Assembly (NCBI GenBank): GCA_963783175.1
Contig: CAWANG010000002.1
Span: 1-64,000, forward strand
Length of the DNA stretch: 64,000 nt
Source: Roseiarcus sp963783175
GTDB taxonomy: Bacteria > Pseudomonadota > Alphaproteobacteria > Rhizobiales > Beijerinckiaceae
Reading direction: 5' to 3'
The stretch's first letter is position 1, and each line of letters begins with the position of its first letter. The notes below the pieces were generated by a model. It did not search any database, was not told the origin of the DNA, and worked only from the letters and a program-made list of their open reading frames with translations. Position numbers and translations under genes: made by a program. Positions 8,077 to 15,632 of the stretch are shown here, piece by piece.

Positions 8077-8100
8077 GCGGCGCCGTCCCGAGCGCGCCGC
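8077..8100 (+). promoter_or_regulatory. GC-rich hairpin in the rplR-rpsE gap
   Basis: GCGGCGC (8077-8083) pairs with GCGCCGC (8094-8100) around a 10-base loop, followed directly by the AT-rich ATTTAATACA. It lies in an unusually wide gap for this operon. It has no clean T-run, so it would be a weak terminator or an RNA processing site at most; no function is shown. Confidence 0.4.
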
Positions 8101-8126
8101 ATTTAATACACTGATGGATGAACCTA

Positions 8127-8699
8127 ATGGCGCGTGAAGGAGAAGGCGGCCGCGGCCGCGATCGCAACCGCGAGGACCGCGACAGCGAATTCGTCGATCG
8201 CCTCGTGCATATCAATCGCGTGGCGAAGGTGGTGAAGGGCGGCCGGCGGTTCGGCTTCGCCGCGCTCGTCGTCGTCGGCGACCAGAAGGGGCGCGTCGGC
8301 TTCGGCCACGGCAAGGCGCGCGAAGTGCCGGAGGCGATCCGCAAGGCGACCGAGGCCGCCAAGCGGGGCGTGGTCCGGGTGCCGTTGCGCGAAGGCCGGA
8401 CGCTGCACCACGACGTCAACGGCCGGCACGGCGCGGGCCGGGTCGTCCTGCGGGCGGCGCCCGCCGGCACGGGGATCATCGCCGGGGGACCGATGCGCGC
8501 CGTATTCGAGTCGCTCGGCGTGCACGATGTCGTCGCCAAGAGCCAGGGCTCGTCGAACCCGTACAACATGGTCCGCGCGACATTCGACGCGCTGGCGCGC
8601 GAGGACAGCCCGCGCTCGGTCGCGCAGCGGCGCAACCTCAAGGTGTCGACCCTCCAGTCGCGCCGCCAGGGCGTCGAGGCCGACGCCGCCAATTCGTGA
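8127..8699 (+). CDS. rpsE: 30S ribosomal protein S5
   Basis: S5 is in the 30S body at the mRNA entry path and affects decoding fidelity. ATG 8127 gives MAREGEGGRGRDRNRE, the normal alphaproteobacterial N terminus; ATG 8118 three codons upstream is an alternative. 190 residues. The double-stranded RNA-binding-like domain contains INRVAKVVKGGRRFGFAALV and the C-terminal domain has GTGIIAGGPMRAVFESLGV. The Arg/Gly-rich start and the C-terminal tail are lineage-typical. Confidence 0.97.
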   Translation: MAREGEGGRGRDRNREDRDSEFVDRLVHINRVAKVVKGGRRFGFAALVVVGDQKGRVGFGHGKAREVPEAIRKATEAAKRGVVRVPLREGRTLHHDVNGRHGAGRVVLRAAPAGTGIIAGGPMRAVFESLGVHDVVAKSQGSSNPYNMVRATFDALAREDSPRSVAQRRNLKVSTLQSRRQGVEADAANS

Positions 8700-8712
8700 G
8701 AGAAAGACAACG

Positions 8713-8904
8713 ATGAACGCCGACAAGATCATCACTCTCGAGCAGACGGGGAGCGCCATCGGTCGCCCCGGCTCGCAGCGCGCAACGCTGAAGGGCCTCG
8801 GCCTCAACCGGATCGGCCGCCGTTCGCGCGTCGCCGACACGCCTGCCAATCGCGGCATGATCGCCAAGGTCGCGCATCTCGTGCGCGTCGTCGACGGCCG
8901 GTAA
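8713..8904 (+). CDS. rpmD: 50S ribosomal protein L30
   Basis: L30 is a small non-essential protein of the large subunit. The start is ATG 8713 (MNADKIITLEQTGSAIGR), giving 63 residues, the usual size; the open frame upstream lies antisense-like within rpsE and is ignored. The conserved core LKGLGLNRIGRRSRVADTPA and C-terminal VAHLVRVV are present. Gaps of 13 and 12 bases place it firmly in the operon. Confidence 0.97.
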   Translation: MNADKIITLEQTGSAIGRPGSQRATLKGLGLNRIGRRSRVADTPANRGMIAKVAHLVRVVDGR

Positions 8905-8916
8905 GGATCGCTGTCC

Positions 8917-9402
8917 ATGAAACTCAACGAAGTCAGAGACAACCCCGGGTCGTCGAAACCGCGCATGCGCGTCGGACGCGGCATCGGATCGGGAAAGGGC
9001 AAGCAGGCCGGCCGCGGCGGCAAGGGCCAGACAGCCCGCTCGGGCGTCCGCATCAAGGGCTTCGAAGGCGGCCAGATGCCACTGCATCGCCGTCAGCCGA
9101 AGCGCGGCTTCAACCCGCCCTCATGGCTGGTCTATAACGAGGTCAACTTGGGGCGTATTCAGCGCGCAATCGACGCCGGCAAGCTCGACACGGCCGAGCC
9201 GATCACCGTCGAGAGCCTGATGAAGGCCGGGGTCGTCACCCGACGGCGCGACGGCGTCAAGGTTCTCGGCGTCGGCGCATGGACAGCAAGGGCGAGTTTC
9301 GAAGTCGAAGCGGCGTCGAAGAGCGCTGCGGATGCGATCGAGAAAGCCGGCGGCAGCCTCAAGACGCTGCGGCAAGAGGCCGCTGCTCCCGCCGCCTCTT
9401 AG
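8917..9402 (+). CDS. rplO: 50S ribosomal protein L15
   Basis: L15 is a late assembly protein with an extended glycine-rich N terminus that penetrates 23S rRNA. The 161-residue product shows GRGIGSGKGKQAGRGGKGQ (about residues 22-40), GFEGGQMPLHRRQPKRGF and a globular C-terminal domain with VLGVGAWTARASFEVEAAS. An Ala-rich end of about 10 residues is extra. The next gene, secY, is 142 bases away, the widest gap in the block. Confidence 0.97.
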   Translation: MKLNEVRDNPGSSKPRMRVGRGIGSGKGKQAGRGGKGQTARSGVRIKGFEGGQMPLHRRQPKRGFNPPSWLVYNEVNLGRIQRAIDAGKLDTAEPITVESLMKAGVVTRRRDGVKVLGVGAWTARASFEVEAASKSAADAIEKAGGSLKTLRQEAAAPAAS

Positions 9403-9459
9403 CGCCGATCGCCCCAGGGTGACATTGGCGTGCGTGACGACCATATGCTAGGGGCGCTT

Positions 9460-9485
9460 CCGCCAACGCCGGCCCCGGCTGGCGG
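9460..9485 (+). promoter_or_regulatory. hairpin in the rplO-secY leader
   Basis: CCGCCA (9460-9465) pairs with TGGCGG (9480-9485), and an inner GCCG/CGGC can extend the helix. No T-run follows, so this is not a classical terminator. It may set the lower secY dose relative to ribosomal proteins, but that is inference. Confidence 0.35.
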
Positions 9486-9506
9486 GAGCGACGTGTCGTA
9501 AAACAA

Positions 9507-9526
9507 GGCGCCAGTCCCGAGGCGCC
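9507..9526 (+). promoter_or_regulatory. second hairpin just before secY
   Basis: GGCGCC at 9507-9512 pairs with GGCGCC at 9521-9526 around an 8-base loop. It ends 4 bases before the secY ribosome binding site GGAG (9531-9534), so it could mask or expose initiation. Confidence 0.3.
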
Positions 9527-9544
9527 GTCCGGAGCGAATCCGCC

Positions 9545-10879
9545 ATGGCGTCGGCCGCCGAACAGCTCGCAGCCAATATCAACTGGTCCGCCTTCGCCAA
9601 GGCCGACGAACTCAAGAAACGCATCTGGTTCACCCTGGGCGCGTTGGTCATCTATCGGCTCGGGACCTACATTCCGCTTCCCGGAATCGACCCCGCGGCG
9701 TTCGAGGCCTCGTTCCTTGGGCAGAAGCAGGGCGTCCTCGACATGTTCAATATGTTTTCGGGCGGCGCCGTTCAGCGCATGGCGGTGTTCGCGCTCAACA
9801 TCATGCCCTATATCTCGGCGTCGATCATCATCCAGCTCCTGAGCTCGGTCGTTCCTTCGCTCGAGGCGATCAAGAAAGAGGGCGAGCAGGGGCGCAAGAT
9901 TCTCAACCAGTACACTCGCTATCTGACGGTGGTGCTGGCGGTCTTCCAGGCTTATGGCATCTCGATCGGGCTGGAAGGACGCGCCGGCATCGTCAGCGAT
10001 CCAGGGCTCCTGTTCCGCATCTCGACCATCGTGACGCTGACCGGTGGGACGATGTTTCTGGTCTGGCTCGGCGAGCAGATCACGTCGCGCGGAGTCGGCA
10101 ACGGATCGTCGCTCATCATCTTCGCCGGCATCGTCGCGCGGTTGCCGCAGGCAGTGGTGCAATTGTTCGAGCTCGGCCGGCAGGGGTCGATCTCCACCGG
10201 CCTAGTGCTGGCGGTGGTCGTCATGGTGTTCGTCGTCGTCGCCTTCATCGTGTTCATGGAGCGGGCGCAGCGGCGCGTGCCCATCACCTATCCGCGCCGG
10301 CAAGTCGGCAATAAGATGTACGAGGGGCAAAGCTCGTTCCTGCCGCTGAAGCTCAATACGTCAGGCGTCATTCCGCCGATCTTCGCCTCATCGCTGCTGC
10401 TGCTGCCTACGACCGTCGCGAACTTCGCCCAAGGATCGTCGGGTTCGGGCGTGCTGTCGACAATTTCGGCGCTCCTGGGGCGTGGCAGCCCGCTCTATCT
10501 CATCCTCTATGCGGTGCTCATCGTCTTCTTCGCCTTCTTCTACACCGCGACCGTCTTCAATCCCGCCGACACGGCCGAGAATTTGAAGAAGCATGGGGGC
10601 TTCATCCCCGGAGTCAGGCCGGGGGAACGGACGGCGCAATACATCGATTATGTCCTGACCCGGATCACGGTGCTCGGCGCGCTCTATCTCGCGGTGATCT
10701 GCCTCCTGCCCGAATGGCTCATTTCCTATGCGGCGCTGCCGTTCTATTTCGGCGGTACATCGCTCTTGATCGTGGTCAACGTGACGATGGACACGGTGGC
10801 GCAGATTCACGGTCATCTGCAGGCGCATCAATATGAAGGCCTAATCAGAAAGGCCAGGTTGAAGGGGCGGAAACGATGA
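9545..10879 (+). CDS. secY: preprotein translocase subunit SecY
   Basis: SecY is the channel of the Sec translocon in the inner membrane, partnering SecE/SecG and the SecA motor. The 444-residue product has the ten-helix hydrophobic pattern, the family signature in the first periplasmic/plug region GIDPAAFEA...MFNMFSGGAVQRM, the second signature LGEQITSRGVGNGSSLIIF, and the cytoplasmic loop ERAQRRVPITYPRRQVG that meets SecA and the ribosome. ATG 9545 with GGAG upstream. The stop overlaps adk by 4 bases (ATGA). Confidence 0.98.
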   Translation: MASAAEQLAANINWSAFAKADELKKRIWFTLGALVIYRLGTYIPLPGIDPAAFEASFLGQKQGVLDMFNMFSGGAVQRMAVFALNIMPYISASIIIQLLSSVVPSLEAIKKEGEQGRKILNQYTRYLTVVLAVFQAYGISIGLEGRAGIVSDPGLLFRISTIVTLTGGTMFLVWLGEQITSRGVGNGSSLIIFAGIVARLPQAVVQLFELGRQGSISTGLVLAVVVMVFVVVAFIVFMERAQRRVPITYPRRQVGNKMYEGQSSFLPLKLNTSGVIPPIFASSLLLLPTTVANFAQGSSGSGVLSTISALLGRGSPLYLILYAVLIVFFAFFYTATVFNPADTAENLKKHGGFIPGVRPGERTAQYIDYVLTRITVLGALYLAVICLLPEWLISYAALPFYFGGTSLLIVVNVTMDTVAQIHGHLQAHQYEGLIRKARLKGRKR

Positions 10880-11469
10880 GGTTGATATTGCTCGGGCCTC
10901 CGGGCGCCGGCAAGGGCACACAGGCGCAGAGACTGGCCAAGATTCTCAACATCCCGCAATTGTCGACCGGCGACATGCTGCGCGCCGCGGTCGCGGCGGG
11001 AACGCCGATCGGGCTCAAGGCGAAGACGGTGATGGAATCGGGCGCGCTGGTGTCGGACGATATCGTCGTCGGCATCATCAACGACCGAATCGATGAACCG
11101 GACGCGAAGCGGGGCTTCATCCTCGATGGATTTCCGCGCACGCTCGCCCAGGCGCGGGCGTTGGAGGCGATGCTCGCGGCCAAGGGGCTCAAGCTCGACG
11201 CGGCGATCGAGTTGACGGCCGACGCGCCGAAGCTCGTCGAGCAAATCGTCAAGCGCGCGGAGGAAGCGAACTCGGCCGGCCTGCCCGCGCGCAAGGACGA
11301 TGACCCGGAGGTGTTCAAGTCGCGTCTCGCCGCTTACGAGCTCGACACCGCCGCTGTGACGCCGTTCTATCGCGATCGCGGCCTTTTGCATGAAGTCGAC
11401 GGCATGGCGACGGTCGGGGATGTCGCCAAAGCGATCGACGCGGTCGTCTCGGAGGTCGCCGCGGCGTGA
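10876..11469 (+). CDS. adk: adenylate kinase, short form
   Basis: Adenylate kinase interconverts ATP + AMP and 2 ADP in the cytosol. The 197-residue product has the P-loop GPPGAGKGTQAQ (residues 7-18), the AMP-binding STGDMLRAAV, and GFILDGFPRTLAQA. The LID is short, without the four-Cys zinc site, as in many alphaproteobacteria. It overlaps secY by 4 bases and its TGA is inside the GTGA that starts the next gene. In most relatives rpsM-rpsK-rpoA-rplQ would follow here; they do not. Confidence 0.97.
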   Translation: MRLILLGPPGAGKGTQAQRLAKILNIPQLSTGDMLRAAVAAGTPIGLKAKTVMESGALVSDDIVVGIINDRIDEPDAKRGFILDGFPRTLAQARALEAMLAAKGLKLDAAIELTADAPKLVEQIVKRAEEANSAGLPARKDDDPEVFKSRLAAYELDTAAVTPFYRDRGLLHEVDGMATVGDVAKAIDAVVSEVAAA

Positions 11470-12527
11470 CGGCGGCGCCGCCAGACGCCGAGGCGCTTGT
11501 CGAGCGACGCGGCCGGGCAGGCGTCATCGTGCTGAACCGCCCCAGGGCGATGAACGCGCTGACCCTGACCATGGTGCGCCTCATCGCCGCCGCCCTTGAC
11601 CAATGGGAGTGTGACGGCGCTGTCGGTCGGGTCGTCATCCTCGGGGCGGGCGAGCGCGCCTTTTGCGCCGGCGGCGACATCCGCCGCCTCTACGATCTCG
11701 GCCGCGCCGGCGATCATGACGCCCAATTGACGTTCTGGCGCGAGGAATATCAGCTCGACCGGCGGATCAAGACCTATCCCAAACCGATCGTCGTCCTCGC
11801 GGACGGGATTACGATGGGCGGCGGGGCTGGGCTCATGATGAACGCGGCGCATCGGGTCGCGGGCGAGCGCTTTGTCTTCGCCATGCCGGAGGTTGGCATC
11901 GGCTTTTTCCCCGATGTCGGCGCGGCGTGGTTCCTGCCGCGGCTCAAGCATCGCGCGGGCGTCTATTTGGCCCTCACAGGCCTGCGCTGCGAGGCGGGCG
12001 ACGCGCTCGCGCTTGGTCTGGCCGAGGCCTTCGTCGCCAGCTCCGCCTTGCCGGCGCTGGCGCGGGCGCTGGAAAGCGATGAGACGGTCAAGGCGGTGCT
12101 CGCCCGCTTCGCGGCGCCTCCGCCCCGCTCGGCGCTGATCGACGAGGCCGAGGAGATCGAGGCCTGTTTCTCCCGGCCCGATCGCGAGGCGATCCTCGGC
12201 GCCCTGGAGCAGGCCGAGAGGCGCGGCCGCGCCTTCGCCGGGCCGGCGCGGGCGGCGATGCTGGACAAGTCGCCGACGAGCCAGGCGATAGCGCTCAGGC
12301 AGATGGCGCTCGGCGCGACGCTCGATTTTGACCAGGCGCTGCGCATGGATTATCGCATCGTCTCACGAATCTGCCGCGGCCACGATTTTTATGAGGGCGT
12401 TCGCGCCGTGATCGTCGACAAGGACAATCGTCCCGAATGGAGCCCGCCGCCGTCGTCGGCGGAGATCGACGCCTATTTCGCTCCGCTCGGCGACGGCGAG
12501 CTCAAATTTCCGGCGCAGGGCGGATGA
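11466..12527 (+). CDS. enoyl-CoA hydratase/isomerase family, 3-hydroxyisobutyryl-CoA hydrolase-like
   Basis: Probably hydrolyses 3-hydroxyisobutyryl-CoA in valine breakdown, or acts as a related crotonase-fold enzyme. The 353-residue length and the second half after residue 200 match the hydrolase branch rather than short enoyl-CoA hydratases. Oxyanion-hole motifs are AFCAGGDIRRLYDLG (about 64-78) and MGGGAGLMM (about 117-125), with PEVGIGFFPDVGAAWFLPR next. GTG 11466 overlaps the adk stop, and the gene's own stop overlaps the next start (ATGA), so it is translated as part of the secY-adk chain. Substrate is inferred. Confidence 0.85.
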   Translation: MTAAPPDAEALVERRGRAGVIVLNRPRAMNALTLTMVRLIAAALDQWECDGAVGRVVILGAGERAFCAGGDIRRLYDLGRAGDHDAQLTFWREEYQLDRRIKTYPKPIVVLADGITMGGGAGLMMNAAHRVAGERFVFAMPEVGIGFFPDVGAAWFLPRLKHRAGVYLALTGLRCEAGDALALGLAEAFVASSALPALARALESDETVKAVLARFAAPPPRSALIDEAEEIEACFSRPDREAILGALEQAERRGRAFAGPARAAMLDKSPTSQAIALRQMALGATLDFDQALRMDYRIVSRICRGHDFYEGVRAVIVDKDNRPEWSPPPSSAEIDAYFAPLGDGELKFPAQGG

Positions 12528-12994
12528 AATACATCATGCGCCAGAGCCGCGACGGCGCGGTGGAATTGATCGATCGCTCGCCGGCAGCGACCGAAGACGG
12601 CGACCTCCTGTCCGCCATTTCGCGTCTGGGATGGGGGACGGCGCTCACTTGGTACATGCGCACTCTCGCCTGGGTATGGGTCGCCAAAGGCCTGTTTGAC
12701 TGGGCGATCATTCTCGGGGCGTTTCCGAGCCTCGGGCAATTCACGACGATGGCTCTGCCATTGCAGGCGACGATCGTCGCCTTCGCCTGCCTCGATCTCT
12801 TGGCGGCGATCGGACTTTGGCTGGCGGCGCCCTGGGGCGGGGCGATCTGGCTCTTGTGTGCGGTCGTCGAGGCCGCCTCGCCCATCCTCAGTCCGCGAGC
12901 GGCCGCGATCGGCTTCGGCGGCGCGCTGGTCAATGTCGCACTGGTGGCCGGCTATTTCCTGCTGAGCTTTCGCGCGGTCCGCGAACGCGCCTGA
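12524..12994 (+). CDS. DUF6163 family membrane protein
   Basis: The 156-residue protein (ATG 12524, MKYIMRQSRDGAVELIDR) has a polar N terminus of about 40 residues and four hydrophobic helices, at about 45-65, 75-95, 98-115 and 125-145. This pattern and its place directly upstream of an ldtR-type regulator match the DUF6163 family of Hyphomicrobiales. Function is unknown; the conserved neighbourhood suggests a role in the cell envelope. It overlaps the hydrolase gene by 4 bases. A longer in-frame start at 12437 is unlikely because it would lie deep in the upstream gene. Confidence 0.7.
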   Translation: MKYIMRQSRDGAVELIDRSPAATEDGDLLSAISRLGWGTALTWYMRTLAWVWVAKGLFDWAIILGAFPSLGQFTTMALPLQATIVAFACLDLLAAIGLWLAAPWGGAIWLLCAVVEAASPILSPRAAAIGFGGALVNVALVAGYFLLSFRAVRERA

Positions 12995-13100
12995 CGATCC
13001 GATTGTCGACCGGTGCACGCTTTCCTCAGCGTTCTGCGCCGGTTGTCGAGCGTCTCGCCCGCCGATGTTTGCGTCCTGTCAACGTAAACAAAGCCTTTGA

Positions 13101-13110
13101 TTCAATTGAA
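13101..13110. promoter_or_regulatory. perfect AT-rich palindrome upstream of ldtR
   Basis: TTCAATTGAA is a perfect 10-base palindrome in a locally AT-rich island (about 13080-13150) between DUF6163 and ldtR. MarR-type regulators bind such short inverted repeats and often control themselves. No experimental site is recognised here. Confidence 0.25.
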
Positions 13111-13241
13111 ATTTACCAGCGCGGGAAAACCTTCGATTCATCTTGAGTCTTAAACTCGTATTCACGGGCTTACGTTACAGTTCTACGCATAAGAGGACCG
13201 AAGGAACGTTAGCCAGGGATACGGGAATAGAGGGGAGTGCT

Positions 13242-13755
13242 ATGATTAACGCAGTCAAAACACAAGATATTACAGTCCGCCGAGAGCCGGAACTTCGGGT
13301 GTCTGGCTTGTACCTCGAGACCTTGACGATGGTCGAGCGGCTTCACCGCCGGTTACTTGACGTGATCAAGGATGAATTCGACCGTCGGGGGCGCTCCGAT
13401 ATCAACGCGGTGCAGGCGTTACTTTTGTACAATATCGGCGACAACGAATTGACCGCCGGCGAATTGCGCACGCGCGGCTATTACCTCGGCTCGAATGTTT
13501 CCTACAACGTCAAGAAACTGGTCGAGATGGGTTTCCTCCACCACTCGCGGTCGCGGATCGACCGTCGGTCGGTTCGAAATCAGCCTGACCGATAGGGGCA
13601 AGGAGGTGCACCGCATCGTCTCCAGCGTTTACGAGAAGCACGCCCGCACCATCGAGCAGATCGGAGGCATTCCCGGCGATGACTTCGCCCGCATGAACGC
13701 TTCCCTGTTGCGTCTCGAGCGCTATTGGACCGATCAGATCAAATATCGGCTCTGA
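13242..13755 (+). pseudogene. ldtR: LdtR-type MarR-family regulator, interrupted by one extra base
   Basis: LdtR is a winged-helix regulator known from Liberibacter and Sinorhizobium that controls an L,D-transpeptidase gene. ATG 13242 has AGGGGAG 5 bases upstream. The first frame reads MINAVKTQDITVRREPELR through the helix-turn-helix (TAGELRTRGYYLGSNVSYNV) to the wing IDRRSVR, then stops early at 13595. The rest (ISLTDRGKEVHRIVSSVYEK to TDQIKYRL) continues in the +1 frame to 13755. Removing one A from AAA at 13577-13579 gives an uninterrupted 170-residue protein reading SVRISLTDRG. Either a real frameshift or a sequence error; the gene otherwise looks intact. ldtP follows in the same direction. 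Confidence 0.85.
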
Positions 13756-13787
13756 TTACCCTCTGTTAACCTCGCAGGGTTTCTCTG

Positions 13788-13819
13788 AGACGGGCGTCCG
13801 CGGCGCGGGCGCCCGTCTT
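13788..13819 (+). terminator. possible intrinsic terminator after ldtR
   Basis: AGACGGGCG (13788-13796) pairs perfectly with CGCCCGTCT (13810-13818) around a 13-base GC-rich loop, followed by TTGCGTTTG. The T-tract is weak. It lies 33 bases after the ldtR stop. Confidence 0.5.
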
Positions 13820-13971
13820 GCGTTTGAACTCGCGCGGGCCATAAAAACGCCCGACTAGCCCGTATGTCTTGCGGTGAAGTGCGGAAGCCTCCAGCGAACC
13901 GTGCAGCGCGCGTTCGAACGATTTTGGCGGGGTGGTCGGGCCAGAGACGGGCGCCGTCCTTTCTTGGAGAT

Positions 13972-15270
13972 ATGCAATTGATGCGTGGCCTTGTCGTCTC
14001 GCGGCTCTCACGCCGCGCATTTTTTGGCGCGACGGCAAGCGTCGCCTTCGCCGTTGCGCTGGGATCGATCCCGTCCAAGGCGGACGAACAGGATAGCGGC
14101 CAAGCGGAATGGCCGCAAAGCTACGAGGCGTCGCCGCACATGGCGGTCGGGCGCGAGGCGACCCCCATCCTGTCGCCCGCGACGGTCGACGCGACCGAAG
14201 CCGCAATCCAGAAATATCAGGATATCGTCTCCCATGGCGGCTGGAGCTTGGTGCCGGCCGGCGGCGAGCTGAGGGTCGGCTCGAAATCGAAAGCCGTGGA
14301 AGCGCTTCGCGAACGTCTCGTCGCTTCGGGCGATCTCGATTCGGTCGCGGGCGCCGGGCCGGTGTTCGATTCCTTTGTCGAGGCGGCGGTCAAGCGCTTC
14401 CAGGCCCGCCACGGCCTGAGCCAGACCGGCGTCGTCAGCGAGGCCACTTTCGCCGAACTCAACGTGCCCGCTGCGGCGCGCCTGCAGCAACTCGAGACCA
14501 ATATCGTTCGGCTGAAGGCCTATAGCGGTGACCTTGGCGCCCGCTATGTGGTGGCGAACATTCCCGCCGCCTCGGTAGAGACGGTCGAAGGGGGCGTCGT
14601 CTATTCCCATCATGCCGCCGGGGTCGGCAAGATCGATCGCCAGTCGCCGATCATGCAGACCAGGGCGACCGAGATCAATTTCAATCCTTTCTGGACCGTG
14701 CCGCCGTCACTGATCAAGAAGGATCTCATTCCGAAGATGAAGGCGGATCCGAACTATCTGACGGACGAAAAGATCCGCGTCTTCAACAAGGACGGACAAG
14801 AGGTTTCTCCGGCCTCGATCGATTGGAACAGCAACGAGGCGACCAACTACAAATATCGCCAGGATACGGGGGCCGACCTCAACTCGCTCGGCTTCGTGCG
14901 CATCAACATCCCCAACCCCTACGGCGTCTATATGCATGACACGCCCTCGAAGGGCATATTCGGCGACGACTTCCGCTTCGTGTCGTCGGGCTGCATCAGG
15001 GTGCAGGACGTTCGCGACTATGTCGCTTGGCTCTTGAAGGACACCCCGGGCTGGGGCCGCGACCAGATCGACGCGGTCATCCGTTCGGGAGACCGCCTCG
15101 ACGTCAAGCTCGCGCAGCCGGTCAACGTCTATTGGATCTACGTTACCGCCTGGGCGACGCCGGACGGTGTCGTCCAGTTCCGCCCCGACGTCTACCAGCG
15201 CGATGGCGCCGGCCCCGGCCCGCTCGCCTCCGCCGTTCCGGCTCAGCCAATGGCGCTGCCGCAGGAGTAG
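13972..15270 (+). CDS. ldtP: exported L,D-transpeptidase (YkuD) with peptidoglycan-binding domain, LdtP-like
   Basis: L,D-transpeptidases make 3-3 peptidoglycan cross-links or attach proteins to the wall. ATG 13972 or 13981 (GGAGA at 13966) gives about 430 residues starting with a twin-arginine-like signal, SRLSRRAFFGATASVAFAVA, so Tat export is likely. A PG-binding-1 domain follows (about residues 95-165, with VEAAVKRFQARHGLSQTGVV), then the YkuD domain with HDTPSK and the catalytic SSGCIRV (Cys341 from 13972). The frame is open upstream to 13864 without support. Location next to ldtR and DUF6163 matches the LdtR-controlled gene of related bacteria. Confidence 0.85.
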   Translation: MQLMRGLVVSRLSRRAFFGATASVAFAVALGSIPSKADEQDSGQAEWPQSYEASPHMAVGREATPILSPATVDATEAAIQKYQDIVSHGGWSLVPAGGELRVGSKSKAVEALRERLVASGDLDSVAGAGPVFDSFVEAAVKRFQARHGLSQTGVVSEATFAELNVPAAARLQQLETNIVRLKAYSGDLGARYVVANIPAASVETVEGGVVYSHHAAGVGKIDRQSPIMQTRATEINFNPFWTVPPSLIKKDLIPKMKADPNYLTDEKIRVFNKDGQEVSPASIDWNSNEATNYKYRQDTGADLNSLGFVRINIPNPYGVYMHDTPSKGIFGDDFRFVSSGCIRVQDVRDYVAWLLKDTPGWGRDQIDAVIRSGDRLDVKLAQPVNVYWIYVTAWATPDGVVQFRPDVYQRDGAGPGPLASAVPAQPMALPQE

Positions 15271-15632
15271 GCTCTTTTGCCCAAGGGGCCGACCGACATG
15301 GTGTCGTCGGTCGGGCCTCGCTTTCGCGCTTCGCCGTTGAAAGTCTCAAGGCAGAGTGTGCCACTAAACTCGCCGCCCAAGCATGCGTACAGTTGTTGCG
15401 CAGCAGCATGCGTTGGGGGTGGCGCCATTTTGCGTGGAGCAAGCGACAATCGACACAGCTGTCCGAGGGTTGTCGCGAACGGTTCCGTGCGGCGGCCTCG
15501 GCTCTGAAGTTTCTCTCTATCCGGTGAATGTCGGCTCAAGCCATCAGTCTGGCGCGCTTGGGTCGGTAAACCTGAGATATTTGACGAACAAATGGCGCCT
15601 GCAGAAGGCGTTCAGCTGGAAGCAACCGGGAG
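15271..15632. other. 362-base intergenic gap after ldtP
   Basis: Contains one clear structure: GACCGAC (15291-15297) pairs with GTCGGTC (15306-15312) and can be extended by the flanking GGCC/GGGCC, a plausible transcription end for ldtP although no T-run follows. The remainder has short open frames with no family resemblance. The DNA becomes visibly richer in A/T towards 15550-15630, the presumed promoter area of the next gene. Confidence 0.4.
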
